A stretch of 64,000 nucleotides of DNA from Mugil cephalus (lineage: Eukaryota > Chordata > Actinopteri > Mugiliformes > Mugilidae), in NCBI RefSeq assembly GCF_022458985.1, contig NC_061781.1, positions 18,321,001 to 18,385,000 on the forward strand, given 5' to 3'. The notes under the pieces are model-generated. The model ran no database searches and was not told the origin of the DNA. It was given only the letters and a program-made list of their open reading frames with translations. Shown here one piece after another: positions 1 through 12,831 of this stretch (positions within the stretch are counted from its first letter, which is position 1; the number at the start of each line of letters is the position of its first letter). A program made the position numbers and the translations under genes.

Positions 1-3000
1 TTCGTCTCCCTCTGCTCGCCCTCTGTTGAGTCTTCAACATGCAGATCGGCCATTTCTGTCCCCGGGCTATTTTCTTTGGTAGACTTTTGAAATATGCAAA
101 TGCTTCCAACAAAAATTGCGAAAAGAAAAAAAGAAAAGCCTTCATCTGGGCTCCAGGAGTTTTCCATTCAAAGAAACAGATGATTTTTTTCTCTTGTCTA
201 TGCTCTTGTTTTGTTTGCTTTGTCAGTCAAGGGTCCGTCTAATTAGGAAAAGAGAAAAGCACGAGCGAGGGAGACGAAAACAAAAATGAACGCGCGAAGG
301 TTGGCCCGCGTTGTCACTTAAGTTTATTTTTCTGCAGAGCCCGTAACCAGATCTCACCAAACGTGGATTGTTGTCGTTAGCAGGTAACACCGAACGATCT
401 CTTCGTGCATGTTGCACTGTACGAACGGGGAAACGGTTCCCTTCCTCTGCCGCAGCAGCAGGACGTCGTATTTACACGTTTGACTTTACTGCAATGTTTG
501 TCTGCGCTGAACTTCTCCTCATCCCCGTACTCTTTATATTCTACCTCTTCACTGTCACCCTGTGGTTCTGATCATGAGTGTGTTTGACCTTCAGCTCTCC
601 CTGAGTCAGAGAGATCCTTCACAGCGTGAGCCTCTACCCACAACCCCCTGCTGCGTCTTTAAATCAGAAGCAGAGGCAGCCGCGGCGAGAGAGAGAGGGA
701 GAGGGAGAGACACAAGGAGAGACAAAGTGAGGTAGTCGGCGTGCAGGGAGAGTGTGAAGCAGAGGATATAGAGGGGAAATGATCAAAGCACTTTCATTTC
801 CAAAGTCCTCATTCACAGAGACGGAGAAATAAGAGAGGAACGTGACCAATAGCTCTCAGATTCAAAGGCAGATGTCTTTGAGGTTCAGTGTCTTAATGCA
901 CTGTGATGTGATGTGATGTTTGAAATTGCTCAAAGGCCATACCTGAGTATAAACATGATTCATTTGGGATTAAAAGTTTCCTGGGACAGTTTCTCAACTG
1001 TACTCGATGTGGTGGAACTGCTCACTGCAGAGGGAAGCTAGCGGGCAAGGAGAAGGAGAAGGAGAAAGAGGAGGAGGAGGAGGAGGGGGGCAGTCGTGTT
1101 TACCGCACTGGAACAACTGTCAATTACAAACCCCCGCCGCGCCTTAAACGATGACACCCAGCGGACGGACGCACCGGTTAAACACCGTTGTGGGCCGGGC
1201 CCATTATGCGTTAAGGGGGGAGTTAATATGTGAAAATGACATTCATTAATCCAAACTGGTGACGTGAAAGGGGCCAAAGACACAAGGAATAGCAGAAAGG
1301 ATAGAGAAGGGAAACGGTGCAAAGACATTGTGTGTGTGTGTATATGTGTGTGTGTATCCAGGTGCTTGCAGGTGTGCGCAGAAGTGTCTGAATGCATTAA
1401 CAAAATGGTGAAAAGTGTTCTCGGAAAGAGAAGGTACAGAAGTCTATGATTAATGTTTACGCAAAACTAAACACGGTAGAAAAGAGCAACATCTGGGCCA
1501 GAAGAAAAACAGAGGAAATTGAGAGAAGATGAGACTCTCTGAGTCAAAACATTCAGATAAAACTACACGGAAAAAAAAATATGGTGCTTATATTGCGGAG
1601 AAAGAAAAAATAAGACATGTAAAATGGGTTAAGACAAAGGAAGCCTATAAGTCTTTAATTTCCTCTTAGCTTTCAGAAAGGCTCATGAGCAGAAATAGAA
1701 ATGAAAACAAAAACACAATGTTTCTGCGTTTGTGGTTGTTTTTGTGTCTCCCTACTCGAGTTTTTCCTGCATGTTCTGTCTGCGCAGTATCCTCACTGTC
1801 CTACAAATATGACTGCAAACAGTATGACAGAGAAATTTAGTCAGGAAATACCTGCAGCTCTGCAGCCTGTGGCCACGGACAACTGTAGCCCTGTACCCAG
1901 GTTGTTTCACGAGCCAAGTCAAACAGCCGGTGTCCCTGAAGGCCCGGCCTGGCTGAGTCTGGCTGGCCCTACGCCTTTCATGAATGGACAGATTTCTCTC
2001 TGAAGCTCCCACCGAAGAGCACGTGCTCATAAAGGCTCTCTGTAGTCGGGATGATTTCTCAGGTGGGCTCGGAGGGAGAGAGGGAAGTATCACATACTGA
2101 AATATTAAGTGACTTCTAATACAAGTAGCAAAACAGCTCCGTGGCGTTTTAATTTGCGATCCCATTACAATGCGACTGTGGAAACTAGTGGCATCGAAGA
2201 TATACGTATGAATCTGATATTAATCGATAAGTTATAACCCATAGGGAATAACTAAGAGTGCACAAAAAGCGACATAATGTTTAGCTTTTTTTAAAAAAAA
2301 AAAAAAAAATGTATTTAAAAATGTTTACCTAGGAAATTTTAGAACACTACAACATAAGAGCACCGTTGAACATGTCATTTTTTTGTGAATACATCAGCAC
2401 TAAGTGGTCCGCTGAGACATCCGTCCATCAAGACACCTCACATCAGAATCTAATTAAACAAATACAGCGGGTACCTTTAAACGCAGCGCGCTAATGATGT
2501 CTTGCAGTGTTGGAATTAACACTTATTCCCAGCACAGCGAGAAGAGTTTCACATTTACACTCCAAAGTTCTTGTTACATGCTCCTTCCCATTATATGCCT
2601 CCTATTTTTATTTCTGGAACCTATTGCAACTTCAGTTAATCCAGTGTGTTTTTCTTGTCTGAAGGAGACAACACATTTAAGTTTAGATGATGCCCCCTGA
2701 GTGGCAAGAACATGGTGAATTGTATCAGTAAATACAGCAAAACCAGGGAAAAATGTAGATTATCAGATAAAATTAGGGACAATTGGACTTGATAATGATC
2801 CATACAAACTAGTGTGGATTTGGAAAAGTGGATTAGCCTCAGATACAGTTAATTTAAGTTAGTTTCAGGCCATTTCAGTTATGATGAATGTAGCTAAATA
2901 AAAGATGCTAACGCTAAGAGCTAAACTGAAGCTGTACAATACTGTAGCGTCCGACCGGACGTTTAAAAGGATGAGAAGTGATCACAAATATACCATTTAT

Positions 3001-5640
3001 TTTTATTTATTGTTCGAACTGAAATAGTTACTGTCGACTGTGACTAAGCCAAAACAACAACATGCACAAACTTATCTGACAGCCCTCCAGAACGTAACCT
3101 GAGAATTAACTTAAGGTATGACTTCATCAAAATAATACAGAATAAATTAATATTACATGACACTAAATGTGAACCACAAAACCAGGTTTTAGTGCTTGGG
3201 TTCCAGTTGTTTCTTGTAATGCAGCGATCAATGTACTTCTCTTTTCTTTGGCAGTCAGAGAAAATATATCTCCCACTGCTTTTCAAATCTGTTGGTCAAT
3301 TGCAAAACAGCTCCTCTCCATTTTTTAAATACATTTTACAGTTTAGACGCTATTAAAGCCTATGATTCAAACTAATGCTGCTAATCTCCATGTTCAACTG
3401 TCACTTTTTGCCACTCGGTGGCCGTAACCACGGAGATGTCCGTTTGATGTGACGCCACGTGCATACCCTCTATCGTAGACAGCACGAAATAAAACATTGC
3501 ACAACAATGCCACTTGCTTTATGCTGCATGGTGAATGTGGTGTAAGAACGAAATCATGGATGGTGTTTTATTGCGATAAACCTTCAGGAAACTTTGCCGC
3601 TTCCAGTGGTCGACACCTCAACCACATGGCCCTGAAGCAGAGATCAGTACAACAACTCATGCCGCTACAACTCAAATTCCAACAGTCTTCCTGCTTGTAC
3701 ACCCCTTTAACATCAGCCCCCCTCACAGTCCACTCCTTTCTCCACTGCCAAGATGCTGGCATCCAGAGCTGCCAGTGCTGAGCTTCAAAACCATTCTCGA
3801 GGACTTCTATGGGTGACGACACAAAGGGTTCAGCTATGTGTGTGTATATATATATATCTATAGTCAGGGCCCCATGCCTAATGAGGACTATAATATGGTT
3901 GAAACCTTGAGAAAAAGCATGTAAAAGGATCTTGAGTCGGTGTCGATTGGTCAATTTATATTCCAAGGTCAAGAATTCTTATTGAGGATTTCTTATTAGA
4001 GAGAAGTACTGATACATCACCATTTTATAACAAGCAAAACTGAGGTACATTTTGTTCTGTTTGATGAGAGAAAAGGCAGATCCCTCGGTTCAAAGGGCTC
4101 AGATTAGTTCTGTGATGGTCATCGAGTCAAAAGCTTCCGTTCATTTTCATCCTTGATTAGATTTTTACACAAGTGGAAGCTGATTTAAGCAGGTCTCCTT
4201 TCAGCGCGCGTTTCTTACAAAGCAGAAAAATGGTTCACATGCACACGCGGCCACGCAAGGGAAACCAATGTCAAACGAGTGGCGCGACGTCAAAGGCTTC
4301 GCCCGTTGCAATGTTTGACTTCTCACTCTTGAAGACAAGACCCAGCAACTCACCTTGCGCCATCAAACCGGCCCCCGAGCGCTAACGCCGCACGATCAGG
4401 ATCAGAGACGACCTTGGCATGCACGCAATGAATACACGGCCTACTTCAGCATCTGTCTTTGATGTACATTATCAAAGACCTTTCTCCTCCTCTCCTCCCT
4501 GGACCAAAGGCTACTATTGTTTTTGTTGTTGTTATTGATATTGTTTTCCACCCTTATAACACAAAGCAGTCTGACCATGACTCTGATGCTAATGTGGAGG
4601 TGGAGAGGGTGTTTTAATGAGCTGCAGAGTAGATCAGAGGGGCTCGGGGGGGGTTGGAGAGAGGGAATAGGTAGCACTGAACATCAAAACACTGCAAGTG
4701 CTCCAGCTTCTGCTTTTCACCAGCCGTGACCTTTCAGCGTGGCTTGGAGATGCAACACGGATATTATGACTTTTCTGCTTCAAAATAAAGAGCACGGAAA
4801 GAAAAGGAAATGTAGGATGGAACACTTCTGCTGACTGTGATGTACTGCAAAGCCAGTCACGCATGCATTTCAATTATATTTACAAACTACTGGTCAGCTC
4901 AAGTGAAAGGACCAGTGTCTTGACATGAGTGAGGAAATAAAGAAGCAAAGAATTGAAAAAGAAGAAAGCATTTTTAAAAAATTTTTAGCCATGTTGCACC
5001 ATTGACAATTTCACACTTAATCTCCTCTGCTGGTGGATTAAGTTTTGGAGAATTTTTCAATGATCAGTCAGCAAACTCTTAATAAATATCCATGTTTAGC
5101 CTAATACAAGTCAAAGTGGTACATAGAGCTCACATAGAGTCAAAATGCAAATTTGCCAACAACTACCCAGCCACACTCCATCTTGCTTTTTTGTTGTATA
5201 AAATAACCAACTGTACTTACACCTGCCTAACCCTTGGGACGTCTTTGGGTTGTTATATTTGCAATTAACATTCTGAAAATTAGAAGAAACAAAAAAGGAT
5301 AATAAAAAGAAATTTAAAAAACATTTTGAAATGAAATGAATAAATATCAACATTTATAAAGAGAACATTCCTCCAGTCGGTTCAGAAATCAATCTGATGA
5401 CTTTCCAACTTGACTAACTCTCATCTGTTTGCATGACCTAAAGCATCAGTCAGATGCAAGTGTTTCTACTCGCCGTGAAGCACTGCAGAAAATATATTAA
5501 GGGAAGATTTTCCTCCAACGTTATTGACAACACTGAATTCATTCAATAGAAGAAGATAACCAAGGTTGGCTGAGGCGTTGGCCACACTGATTCCAGCTGA
5601 CTGTACTATTATTGTGATTACTAGCTGCATAGCGATGTCC
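1..5640. other. Gene desert, left part
   Basis: No exon with family resemblance on either strand. It holds a purine tract (660-735), the GGA repeat, short TG runs (about 1329-1363), an A-run near 2290, a TATATA stretch near 3845 and octamers at 94 and 5145. Open frames of 60-137 codons are isolated, lack splice-linked partners and look like chance. Confidence 0.7.
1040..1090. repeat. Purine-only GGA/GAA-rich repeat
   Basis: Imperfect AAGGAG units pass into GGA units and a G6 run; almost pure purine on the plus strand. Confidence 0.85.
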
Positions 5641-5644
5641 AACG

Positions 5645-6236
5645 TATGGCTGGGTGGAAAACTGGTTCATACCGAATACCAGTATTTTTTTTTTTTTTTC
5701 ATTATGATATGAATTTATATTATACAGGTATACCGGTGTATTTGATCACACTGTGTTCAGAACGCTGCGCCGCGAAACACTGTTTCAGACCGGAGCATTG
5801 TTAATGCGGTGCTTCTAAACACGCATGGTGCGACTGTGTCACTGTGAGGTGGAGTGAAGATGGAAAAGGTCTGAAAAATGAAGTGGTAGAACGGAAAAAA
5901 AAATATGAATGAGGGAAAAAAAATGTTGACTACACTTACAGTATTAATATGAATAAATATGTCAAAATAATTAAACTGTAATTGTCCCTGTTTCTTCTTC
6001 TTTCTTTTCCAGCGGGCAGTGCCAACACGGGTCCATGCAAACCTCTTTTACTACTAGTGTGGGATTATTCTACAATATTTACTCATCTCCACAGTAAAAT
6101 AGTCCATCCAATTCCTCTCACAAACAGTAGAAAATGTTAGAAAACACTTGTTTATGCATGAAAAAAAAAATACCGTGACACAGTCAGAATTTTGAAAAAT
6201 ACCGTGATACATATTTTTGGTCATTCCACCCACCTA
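5645..6236. mobile_element. hAT-like non-autonomous element
   Basis: The left end TATGGCTGGGTGGAAAACTGG and the reverse complement of the right end CTAGGTGGGTGGAATGACC are related. Both are followed by ATACCG/CGGTAT-type subterminal motifs, a pattern common to fish hAT MITEs. The interior is non-coding and partly A/T-rich. Confidence 0.5.
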
Positions 6237-6639
6237 GTCCAAAGCTAAGAGCAAAATGCCAGTGAGAGTTAATGTCAAAGAGTTAATGGTAGTTAGCTCA
6301 GTGTGCAGAATAAGCCGTATATATACGTAATGTATCTCCGCAGCAGACTGATCTTTGCTAGCACTGGTTTACTGCACTGAATGATCAAACTGGGCCCCAG
6401 ATGCTGATGATCTTCCACTCTATGACACTACAAAGTATTTCCACTAGCACCGACTAGCACTAGCAAACACATTCTGTCTCTTTTTAATGTCCTATCATCA
6501 CGGAGGAAAAGCAATAAGAGGAGGGAATTCATCAATAGCCTCAGCGCCACGTTCAACACAGAGAGCAAAGTTTGCTCGAACAAAGCAGATGGGAGGAAGG
6601 AAAAGAAAAGACTTGTTTACCTTTCCTCCCCTTCTGGGT

Positions 6640-6800
6640 GGAGGGGGATTCATTAGCTGCTGTGTAAATCAATCTGCTTCTTCTTAAAGGCCTGTCAATT
6701 TAACCCTGATCTCTGGCAGCCTGACATCGCTCACTGGATATTTAACTTGAAAGCCAATTAATCATCATGATTAATTCACTCACAAACCACATGGAACTGT
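6640..6800. promoter_or_regulatory. Candidate conserved non-coding element with paired homeodomain site
   Basis: High-complexity sequence with several TAAT/ATTA cores. At 6756-6776 is a near-perfect palindrome with outer half-sites AATTAATCAT and ATGATTAATT. Without cross-species alignment this is only an appearance call. Confidence 0.3.
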
Positions 6801-7149
6801 TCGGCTTTACCTTGTGGAGCAGGAGCTGAAATTCTCCAGACTTGAAAAGGAGGACAGAAATGAGAGCTATTGAAAGCTTCGCAGCTCCGTTCACTCTTCA
6901 TCATCTCCACCGTGCACAGTTTCAGCTGCGCCATCTTCTCTACGGCAACGCTGCAACTGCAAACCCCCCTCCTCGGTTCCTCCAACACTTTTAGAGACAC
7001 ACAACCACTGCCTGTTATTATAAAGTGAAGGTTTTAATTGGGTTTGCTTTTAAACGCAGGGTTGAACTATGAATATATATTTGACTGCACGTATGAACTC
7101 CACTGTGTAAAAGAAACAGCAGTCCTTGACACTGCTTGCAATGTTCTGC

Positions 7150-7500
7150 CCTGCTAATATTTTCCTAGCTTAATATTTCCTCCTGTTTCTCAATGAAAAG
7201 GGAGAATTGCATATTAGGTGAGGAGAATGTGAAAATATATTCCATTCAGCGCTTTATCATTATCTTCCAAAGTCTCGGCTGAGGTAATGGAAATGACCTG
7301 AAATGTGTGCAGAGTTACAGAGAACGACGGTTCGTCTATCAGCAAATGAAAAGATGAGTTCCTTGCTCTTCAGTCATCTGCTATTATTTCTCCTGCTAAT
7401 TCACTGAAGCATTAACCCATTCTTTTAGTGGCAGTGTGTGCAGGGTTATTTGAACTTCGTTCGATTTTGCAGCCGTGTTCGCGACCCAAGTTTAAAGCAC
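7150..7500. promoter_or_regulatory. Candidate conserved non-coding element
   Basis: Complex, repeat-free sequence with TTGCATATTAGG, CGCTTTATCATTATC and GCTAATTCACTGAAGCATTA. It resembles vertebrate developmental enhancers in the deserts next to POU-class genes. Conservation is not tested. Confidence 0.25.
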
Positions 7501-8251
7501 AGCGAAATTAAGAGATGGAGCAATAATTACTTAAAAAGAAATATCACAAACTGCATTTCGTATTCCGTACTTGGAGTCACGTTCCTCCTTTCCTGAATCT
7601 TCCATCGCGATTGGCCAAAGCTGCCTCAACAAACTAATGAAGTCAAAGACCGGATGATTCATGACTGCGATTGGCTGACTGATGACTTCCTGTTTTAGCT
7701 GCTGGTAGATCTACATACTACTAAAGGACGAAAGCAGCTGAACGCATGTCACGCAAATCAATCAGTCAATCATACCCCCCCAATCCACTCCACTCCCGAA
7801 AAGAAAGATCCACAGAGAGAACATTCTTGGGTTGCAATCTAATCACCTTTGAAGCAGCAAATGATCACTGTCAGTGTGGACTCCAAGTGTAAAATCTGAC
7901 AGCTTCATTCAGACTCAGCACATTTCTCTCCGTCTGTACACCTATGCCAAAGGCAATGGATTCCTTGTGTGCCAGAGCATCTGTTAAACACATGTCAGGA
8001 CTTTCAATTGCGGCTGAGGTACACATGCCGGTCTGGCTGAACGCTTCTTTTCTAACAACTCCTAAGAAAGAATGAAGTTGCAGTTACCATCGCGAAGTAC
8101 GCTGTTGAGACTGGAGATGTCATTGAGATATTGTAGTCGTGATTTAACGTTTCTGACATTTTTTGGGCCGGATTTCACTACAAAACTAAACCAATACTGT
8201 CTCTGTAGTCAAAGGCGAATATGCGTTATTCCTCTATTTAAATACGCCGTT

Positions 8252-8482
8252 TAAGATGGCTGGGACATGCGCTCGGAACGGACCGGGATCGAACACCAAA
8301 GGGTTGCCTTGAGATGGACCCCAGCTTGGAAGAGAAGAAGTCAAAGTCGACCCAAAACAACCTGGCGACGAACCGTGACAGCTGAGCTAAAGGAGATGAA
8401 CCTTACATGGGGCCAAGGACAGGTCCTGATGGAGGCAGATTGTCAAAGCCCACATGGCACGAAGAGGATTAGTAGTAGTAAT
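8252..8482 (+). mobile_element. LINE 3' fragment (reverse transcriptase C-terminus)
   Basis: Translation gives RWLGHALG then, after a frameshift, VALRWTPAWKRR, RPKTTWRRTVTAELKEM and LTWGQG. This is the conserved post-RT C-terminal region of several non-LTR retrotransposon ORF2 proteins. It ends in a short TAG-repeat tail (about 8468-8482), as expected for a LINE 3' end. It is strongly 5'-truncated. The exact clade cannot be set by eye. Confidence 0.65.
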
Positions 8483-8487
8483 AAATA

Positions 8488-8860
8488 CACTGATCAGTCA
8501 CAACATTAACAGGAGACTGACAGAAGAAGAAAATAACATGTTTTGGTGAGAAACTTTTGGACCTGGTGCTCATGTGGATGTTACTTAGACATGTAGCACC
8601 CACCTAGACCAGACCAGAACCCCATAGCAATGACACTCCTGGATGACAGCAGCCTCCAAATTTACTAGATCCCAAACTGATCAAGTATCTGTGGGATGCA
8701 CTGGAACCCCCACTAACAACATCCCGTTTCCAGACGCCATAGGACACCCTCAGAAGGACCATGTCCATTCACTGATGCATCACAACTGTTTTGGAGACAC
8801 AGGGGAGACCTGCAATATTAGGAAAGTGGAAGGGTTTAATGCTATGCCTGATTGTTGTAA
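8488..8860 (+). mobile_element. Internally deleted Tc1-like relic (second lineage)
   Basis: The left end ACTGATCAGTCACAACATTA and right end TTTAATGCTATGCCTGATTG are the CATAACATTA-type terminal repeats of a widespread fish Tc1-like family. The interior keeps CATGTGGATGTTACTTAGACA and a stretch equivalent to the transposase NSPDLNPIEHLWD motif at about 8655-8705, plus CAATATTAGGAAAGTGG before the right end. Most of the transposase is missing. It directly abuts the LINE fragment tail. Confidence 0.65.
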
Positions 8861-9559
8861 AGGCTCATTTGAAGATAAAAGAAGCACTTCTACAATAGGC
8901 TCCTTTAAATTGTATACAATGGATCTTTGAAACAGATAAAAAAAAAAAAGTCTTTCTTTTCACTTTTCCAGTCATGATGAGCAACAAAGATGTGGACCTA
9001 TAAATACGGCAGTTGCTTTTCAGCTGCTGGCTAATCTTCTCAATTTTTCCAGGTGACACAGATGAACAATGGTCACAATGGCTTGTAGTTCATTTTCTTG
9101 AAAGTACACAACATTTTTGGTTTTGCAAGACAAACAAGAGAGCCGTATCCTTTAATTTTAAGATAACTTAAGACCAATGCCACCAAGAGAGAACAAAAAT
9201 CTAAATAAATCATCATCATAATTAAATCCTAAAAGACATTTTTTTAGTTTTACGGTGTCATTTACCCAGTAAAAAGCAAACCAAGGCAGCTCGACCCTGT
9301 GGAAGCGGTATAAGATAAAATGTTTTCTCATGCTACAGTTTAAGTTTTGCTCTGACACTTGTCTTCATAGTAAACTAACAATCACATTAAAGCTCTTTTA
9401 ATTAACTTATCCACCTCCCTTGACAGACACAACCACACACGTGCACGCTACCACTACATGCAACCACCCACTGAGCCAACTTCTGCACCAAACTGTCCGC
9501 CACGTCCAGCCTGAGCCTCCATTTGAAGAGCAGGACATGAAAGCAACTGCAGACCCTCC

Positions 9560-9700
9560 ACGTGGGCTTGTATCGGATCTTAATTAAAAAGCCTTGCATA
9601 TTATTTTCAGTAACAAAGGGAAATTTGGGGGTTCATTTAAATCCAATTAGGCCTGTGCTGATGCCTCAGGAGATGAGAGAGTAATTGCTGTTTGAACACA
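9560..9700. promoter_or_regulatory. Candidate conserved non-coding element
   Basis: A dense run of homeodomain/POU-like words (TTAATTAAAAAG, TTGCATATTATT, CCAATTAGG, AGTAATTGCTG) in repeat-free sequence. Appearance call only. Confidence 0.25.
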
Positions 9701-10455
9701 AAGGTCTTTGTTCTGGGCTCCAGTAGATTGATAAAGGCAATGAGGACACAATGTGTAGCGACTGGAGATGGGACGGGGCTGTGAACTTAGAGTATGAAGA
9801 CTTAAACGCACCAGGACCTCATAACAAGACAATTAGTAGTATGGAAATTGTTCCTTGTTTTGTGCCGGAGAAAAAAAAAAAAAATGTGACTGAGCCCCCT
9901 GTGCCGCAGGTGTTACTGAAAAGATCAGTGGAGTTAATTGCTTCAGTCATTACTGCCTTATACCACATGCAGCGTGCCTTATCATAATCTAAGTGCAAAC
10001 TGTTGGTGTGTAATTTCACTAAGTGAAAATCCCTGTTGTAATTTGCCAGATCTGTTTTTCCTTCTACTATCAGTTAAGAAAGGTTCAGGTGTTTTCTCCA
10101 CATTCTCCAGGTGGGAGGTGGTGGGAATCAATAATTCACCCAAACCCTCTTTTACAAAGACACGGTTACACATTGAGCTTCTGTTAGCAGCTGGTTAGCT
10201 CTGAATAAAGACTAAAGAAAAAAATGCCCTTATGATTCCAAAACACTTGAGCCCTTCAGATGAGCTTCATTCAGGATAGTCAAGAGCTGACACAACAACT
10301 ATATACGTACGTAGATACATTTTAATATTCAATTTAGAAGCCAGAAGAAGCTTGTATGTGAAGAGGTGTTCTAGCTGGATATGAGGATTGAGTGGCTTCA
10401 GTATTTTTACTCGGTAGGAAAGAAAAAAAGCACCCAAATAAACATTAAAACCATT

Positions 10456-11106
10456 AGCTGGGTTTGCATGGAGCCAAATATTCCGTCAAAACTCAATTTA
10501 GAAGCTCAAACAGAATGAAAATGCTCCTTATAAAATGTGAATGAACAGGCTCAAACCAAATTAAATTACATTCGGTTTCCCAAACCGATCGAAAGTCATG
10601 TAAACGGTGAATCAGAACAGAGTCAGGCTCCGTTCTGTCTGAGCATGCTCCGCTTGATGTAAATGCACAGAGAGTTTGAGAGTTTGTTTTTAATAACAAC
10701 TCTGAAAGAACTAGACGTTATCGCTCGTTTAGACGGCAGAGAAAATAAGAAACATCGAACTGGTTAAAAAGTTCCATCAAAAATTGAAAACCTTGAAGAC
10801 CAGCTTCTATAAGGCCAACACAATTGCAAAAGTGCATATGACGCCACAAACTTTCCGAATCGAGCTGTTGCTTTAATAATAAAAGTGTAAAAACAACAGC
10901 AACTACTACACTGATAAGAAGAGAGATCAGTCACGTGATGTTTTCATCGATCTGCACATTTCACGCGTTCTGATTAGAAGTAGAGGTGCATGTAAACATC
11001 AAACACAGACCTCTGCTGCCTTGACCGTGGCCTAAAGCCAGAAACCAGAAATCAACCCGAGACCTTCAATCAGAAAGAGAAAAAAAGTCTCTGCGTAAAC
11101 CCGGCT
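10456..11106. mobile_element. Harbinger-like non-autonomous element
   Basis: The left end AGCTGGGTTTGCATGGAG and the right end in reverse complement AGCCGGGTTTACGCAGAG form an imperfect inverted repeat. The element is flanked by the 3-bp direct repeat ATT (10453-10455 and 11107-11109). A 3-bp target duplication and G/C-rich tips fit PIF/Harbinger MITEs. No transposase is visible in the 651-bp interior. Confidence 0.55.
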
Positions 11107-11109
11107 ATT

Positions 11110-12799
11110 GACAGGTGAATAAGATAACGTTGACCGTCTTATTGTACACACTCTCCCAAGAGCTCTCCCAGAGCAGGACAATAAAACCAGGCAAATCAGA
11201 AAAACTCAAACGGTACCCAAAGGACCACTTGCATCCACACTCCCCACATCTCAAACCAGTCAAGCAACCACAGGATATCGTTAGCCTAATGGCTAACTGT
11301 TACAATATCAATAAAAAAATATAATGGACTAATGTTCAAATATGACTTGGGCAATTACACCATTAGGCTAAAAATACGCTGGAACAATCCTGATCCCACA
11401 ACTGCACTACACAATAGTAAGCTGGTACTGTGGCTAATCAATGTCTTAATATTATAAATGACTATAAACTACTTTATATACTTATGATTTATCTTTACAA
11501 AAGCACTGGTACTGGCCTCTGATTTATTCTTCAGTGGCATCAGGTCATCTATCTACATCTCTCTGTTTGTCCTGGTCTAGTTTATTTGCATTTGTCAAAT
11601 CAGCTTTTATACAACCCAACACCACAAATCTGCTCCAAACGACTCCACAATCAACAAAAAAAACCCTCCAACAAAGACAGAGACAGACTGCAGGAGTAAG
11701 TGTTGTGCAACCATGGGCAACATTTAAGATGTTTGAACAATCCTCCTCTACGGCGCGTTAACACAAAGAAAGAGAGACCAGCCGGATACTGTGATCCATC
11801 ACCGTGTCTCTGCTTGTGTGGTTAATGCGTCCTCGTCTAATTAAATTACCAAATCAATAGCAGTGAGCTGCCAGTAACCTTACAACTGTTTCGTCTTTCT
11901 TTGTCTCTCAGCTCCAGCGCTGTGGTCGCATCTTGCAGGTGAAAACATTTATTTTAACATCTTCCTGCCTCTGAGGCTCTCGGAAGATGCTCTTTTGGCT
12001 CAGGTAGGTTTGTCAGAGAGAAAGAGAGCTTAAAAAAAAAAAACTCTGTTCAGGTCACATCTGGAGAGGCCAGAGGTCACATGATGGAGGTTAAAGGGCT
12101 GGTTTCTGGCTTTAGGCCACGGTCAAGGCAGCAGAGGTCAGTGTCTGAGCCTCATCCTGCCCTTGGCCTTGAGCAGATCAATAGGAGCAGGTTCTGGGTT
12201 TGCCTTGGTCAAACAATCAATCAGACATTAACATGTAGCCAAGGGACTACATATCCCAGTAACAGTATGCCGTCTGCTGTCGCTTTGTTTTATAGGTGGA
12301 ACAAATGAAAACTCTACAACAACTTCAATGTTAATTATTTGAATTTCTAAAGATGAGCATTTTGGTAAACTCTCTTCATTAGGATAATTCTGATAAGTTA
12401 TAAGGTTTGTAAAGCTGGAACAGTTAAAATGCAATACCGATTAAAAGAAATGTCATCATGTCCAGTGTATTTCTGAGATCAGAAAGCCAGATTGATTTTT
12501 TCTAACGCTGTGCAGTGATTAGCTTTCCTCCTGAACTTGTGTTTTTTTTTAATCTAGTTTCCAGTTCTTTTCTGTTAGCTATTTGTCGCCGCTATCATGG
12601 ACCTCTCTCTCTGTCCTCTGCAGCTTCGATGTGACATGGGACATTTAGACAAACTGAAGCTATGTTGTTTGGACAGGGTTTCCTATTAAATGGCCCTTCC
12701 TTTATATTCACACATGGTGCATTTCCAGTCCCAGAGCAATTATACACATGACTACACTTGGAGCTAAAGGAACAGGCTGAATCTTTATCACCAGCCAAA

Positions 12800-12831
<32 letters not shown>

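Noticed and set aside
1752..2165. 137-codon minus-strand open frame
   Set aside because: No domain, no conserved motif, overlapped by another chance frame; not joined to any exon.
3497..3972. Overlapping open frames on both strands (about 95 and 134 codons)
   Set aside because: Antisense frames mirror each other, no family resemblance, and no promoter or splice context.
5020..5036. Possible second CTCF site (CTCTGCTGGTGG)
   Set aside because: Mismatches at two core positions, so below the standard of the 33903 match.
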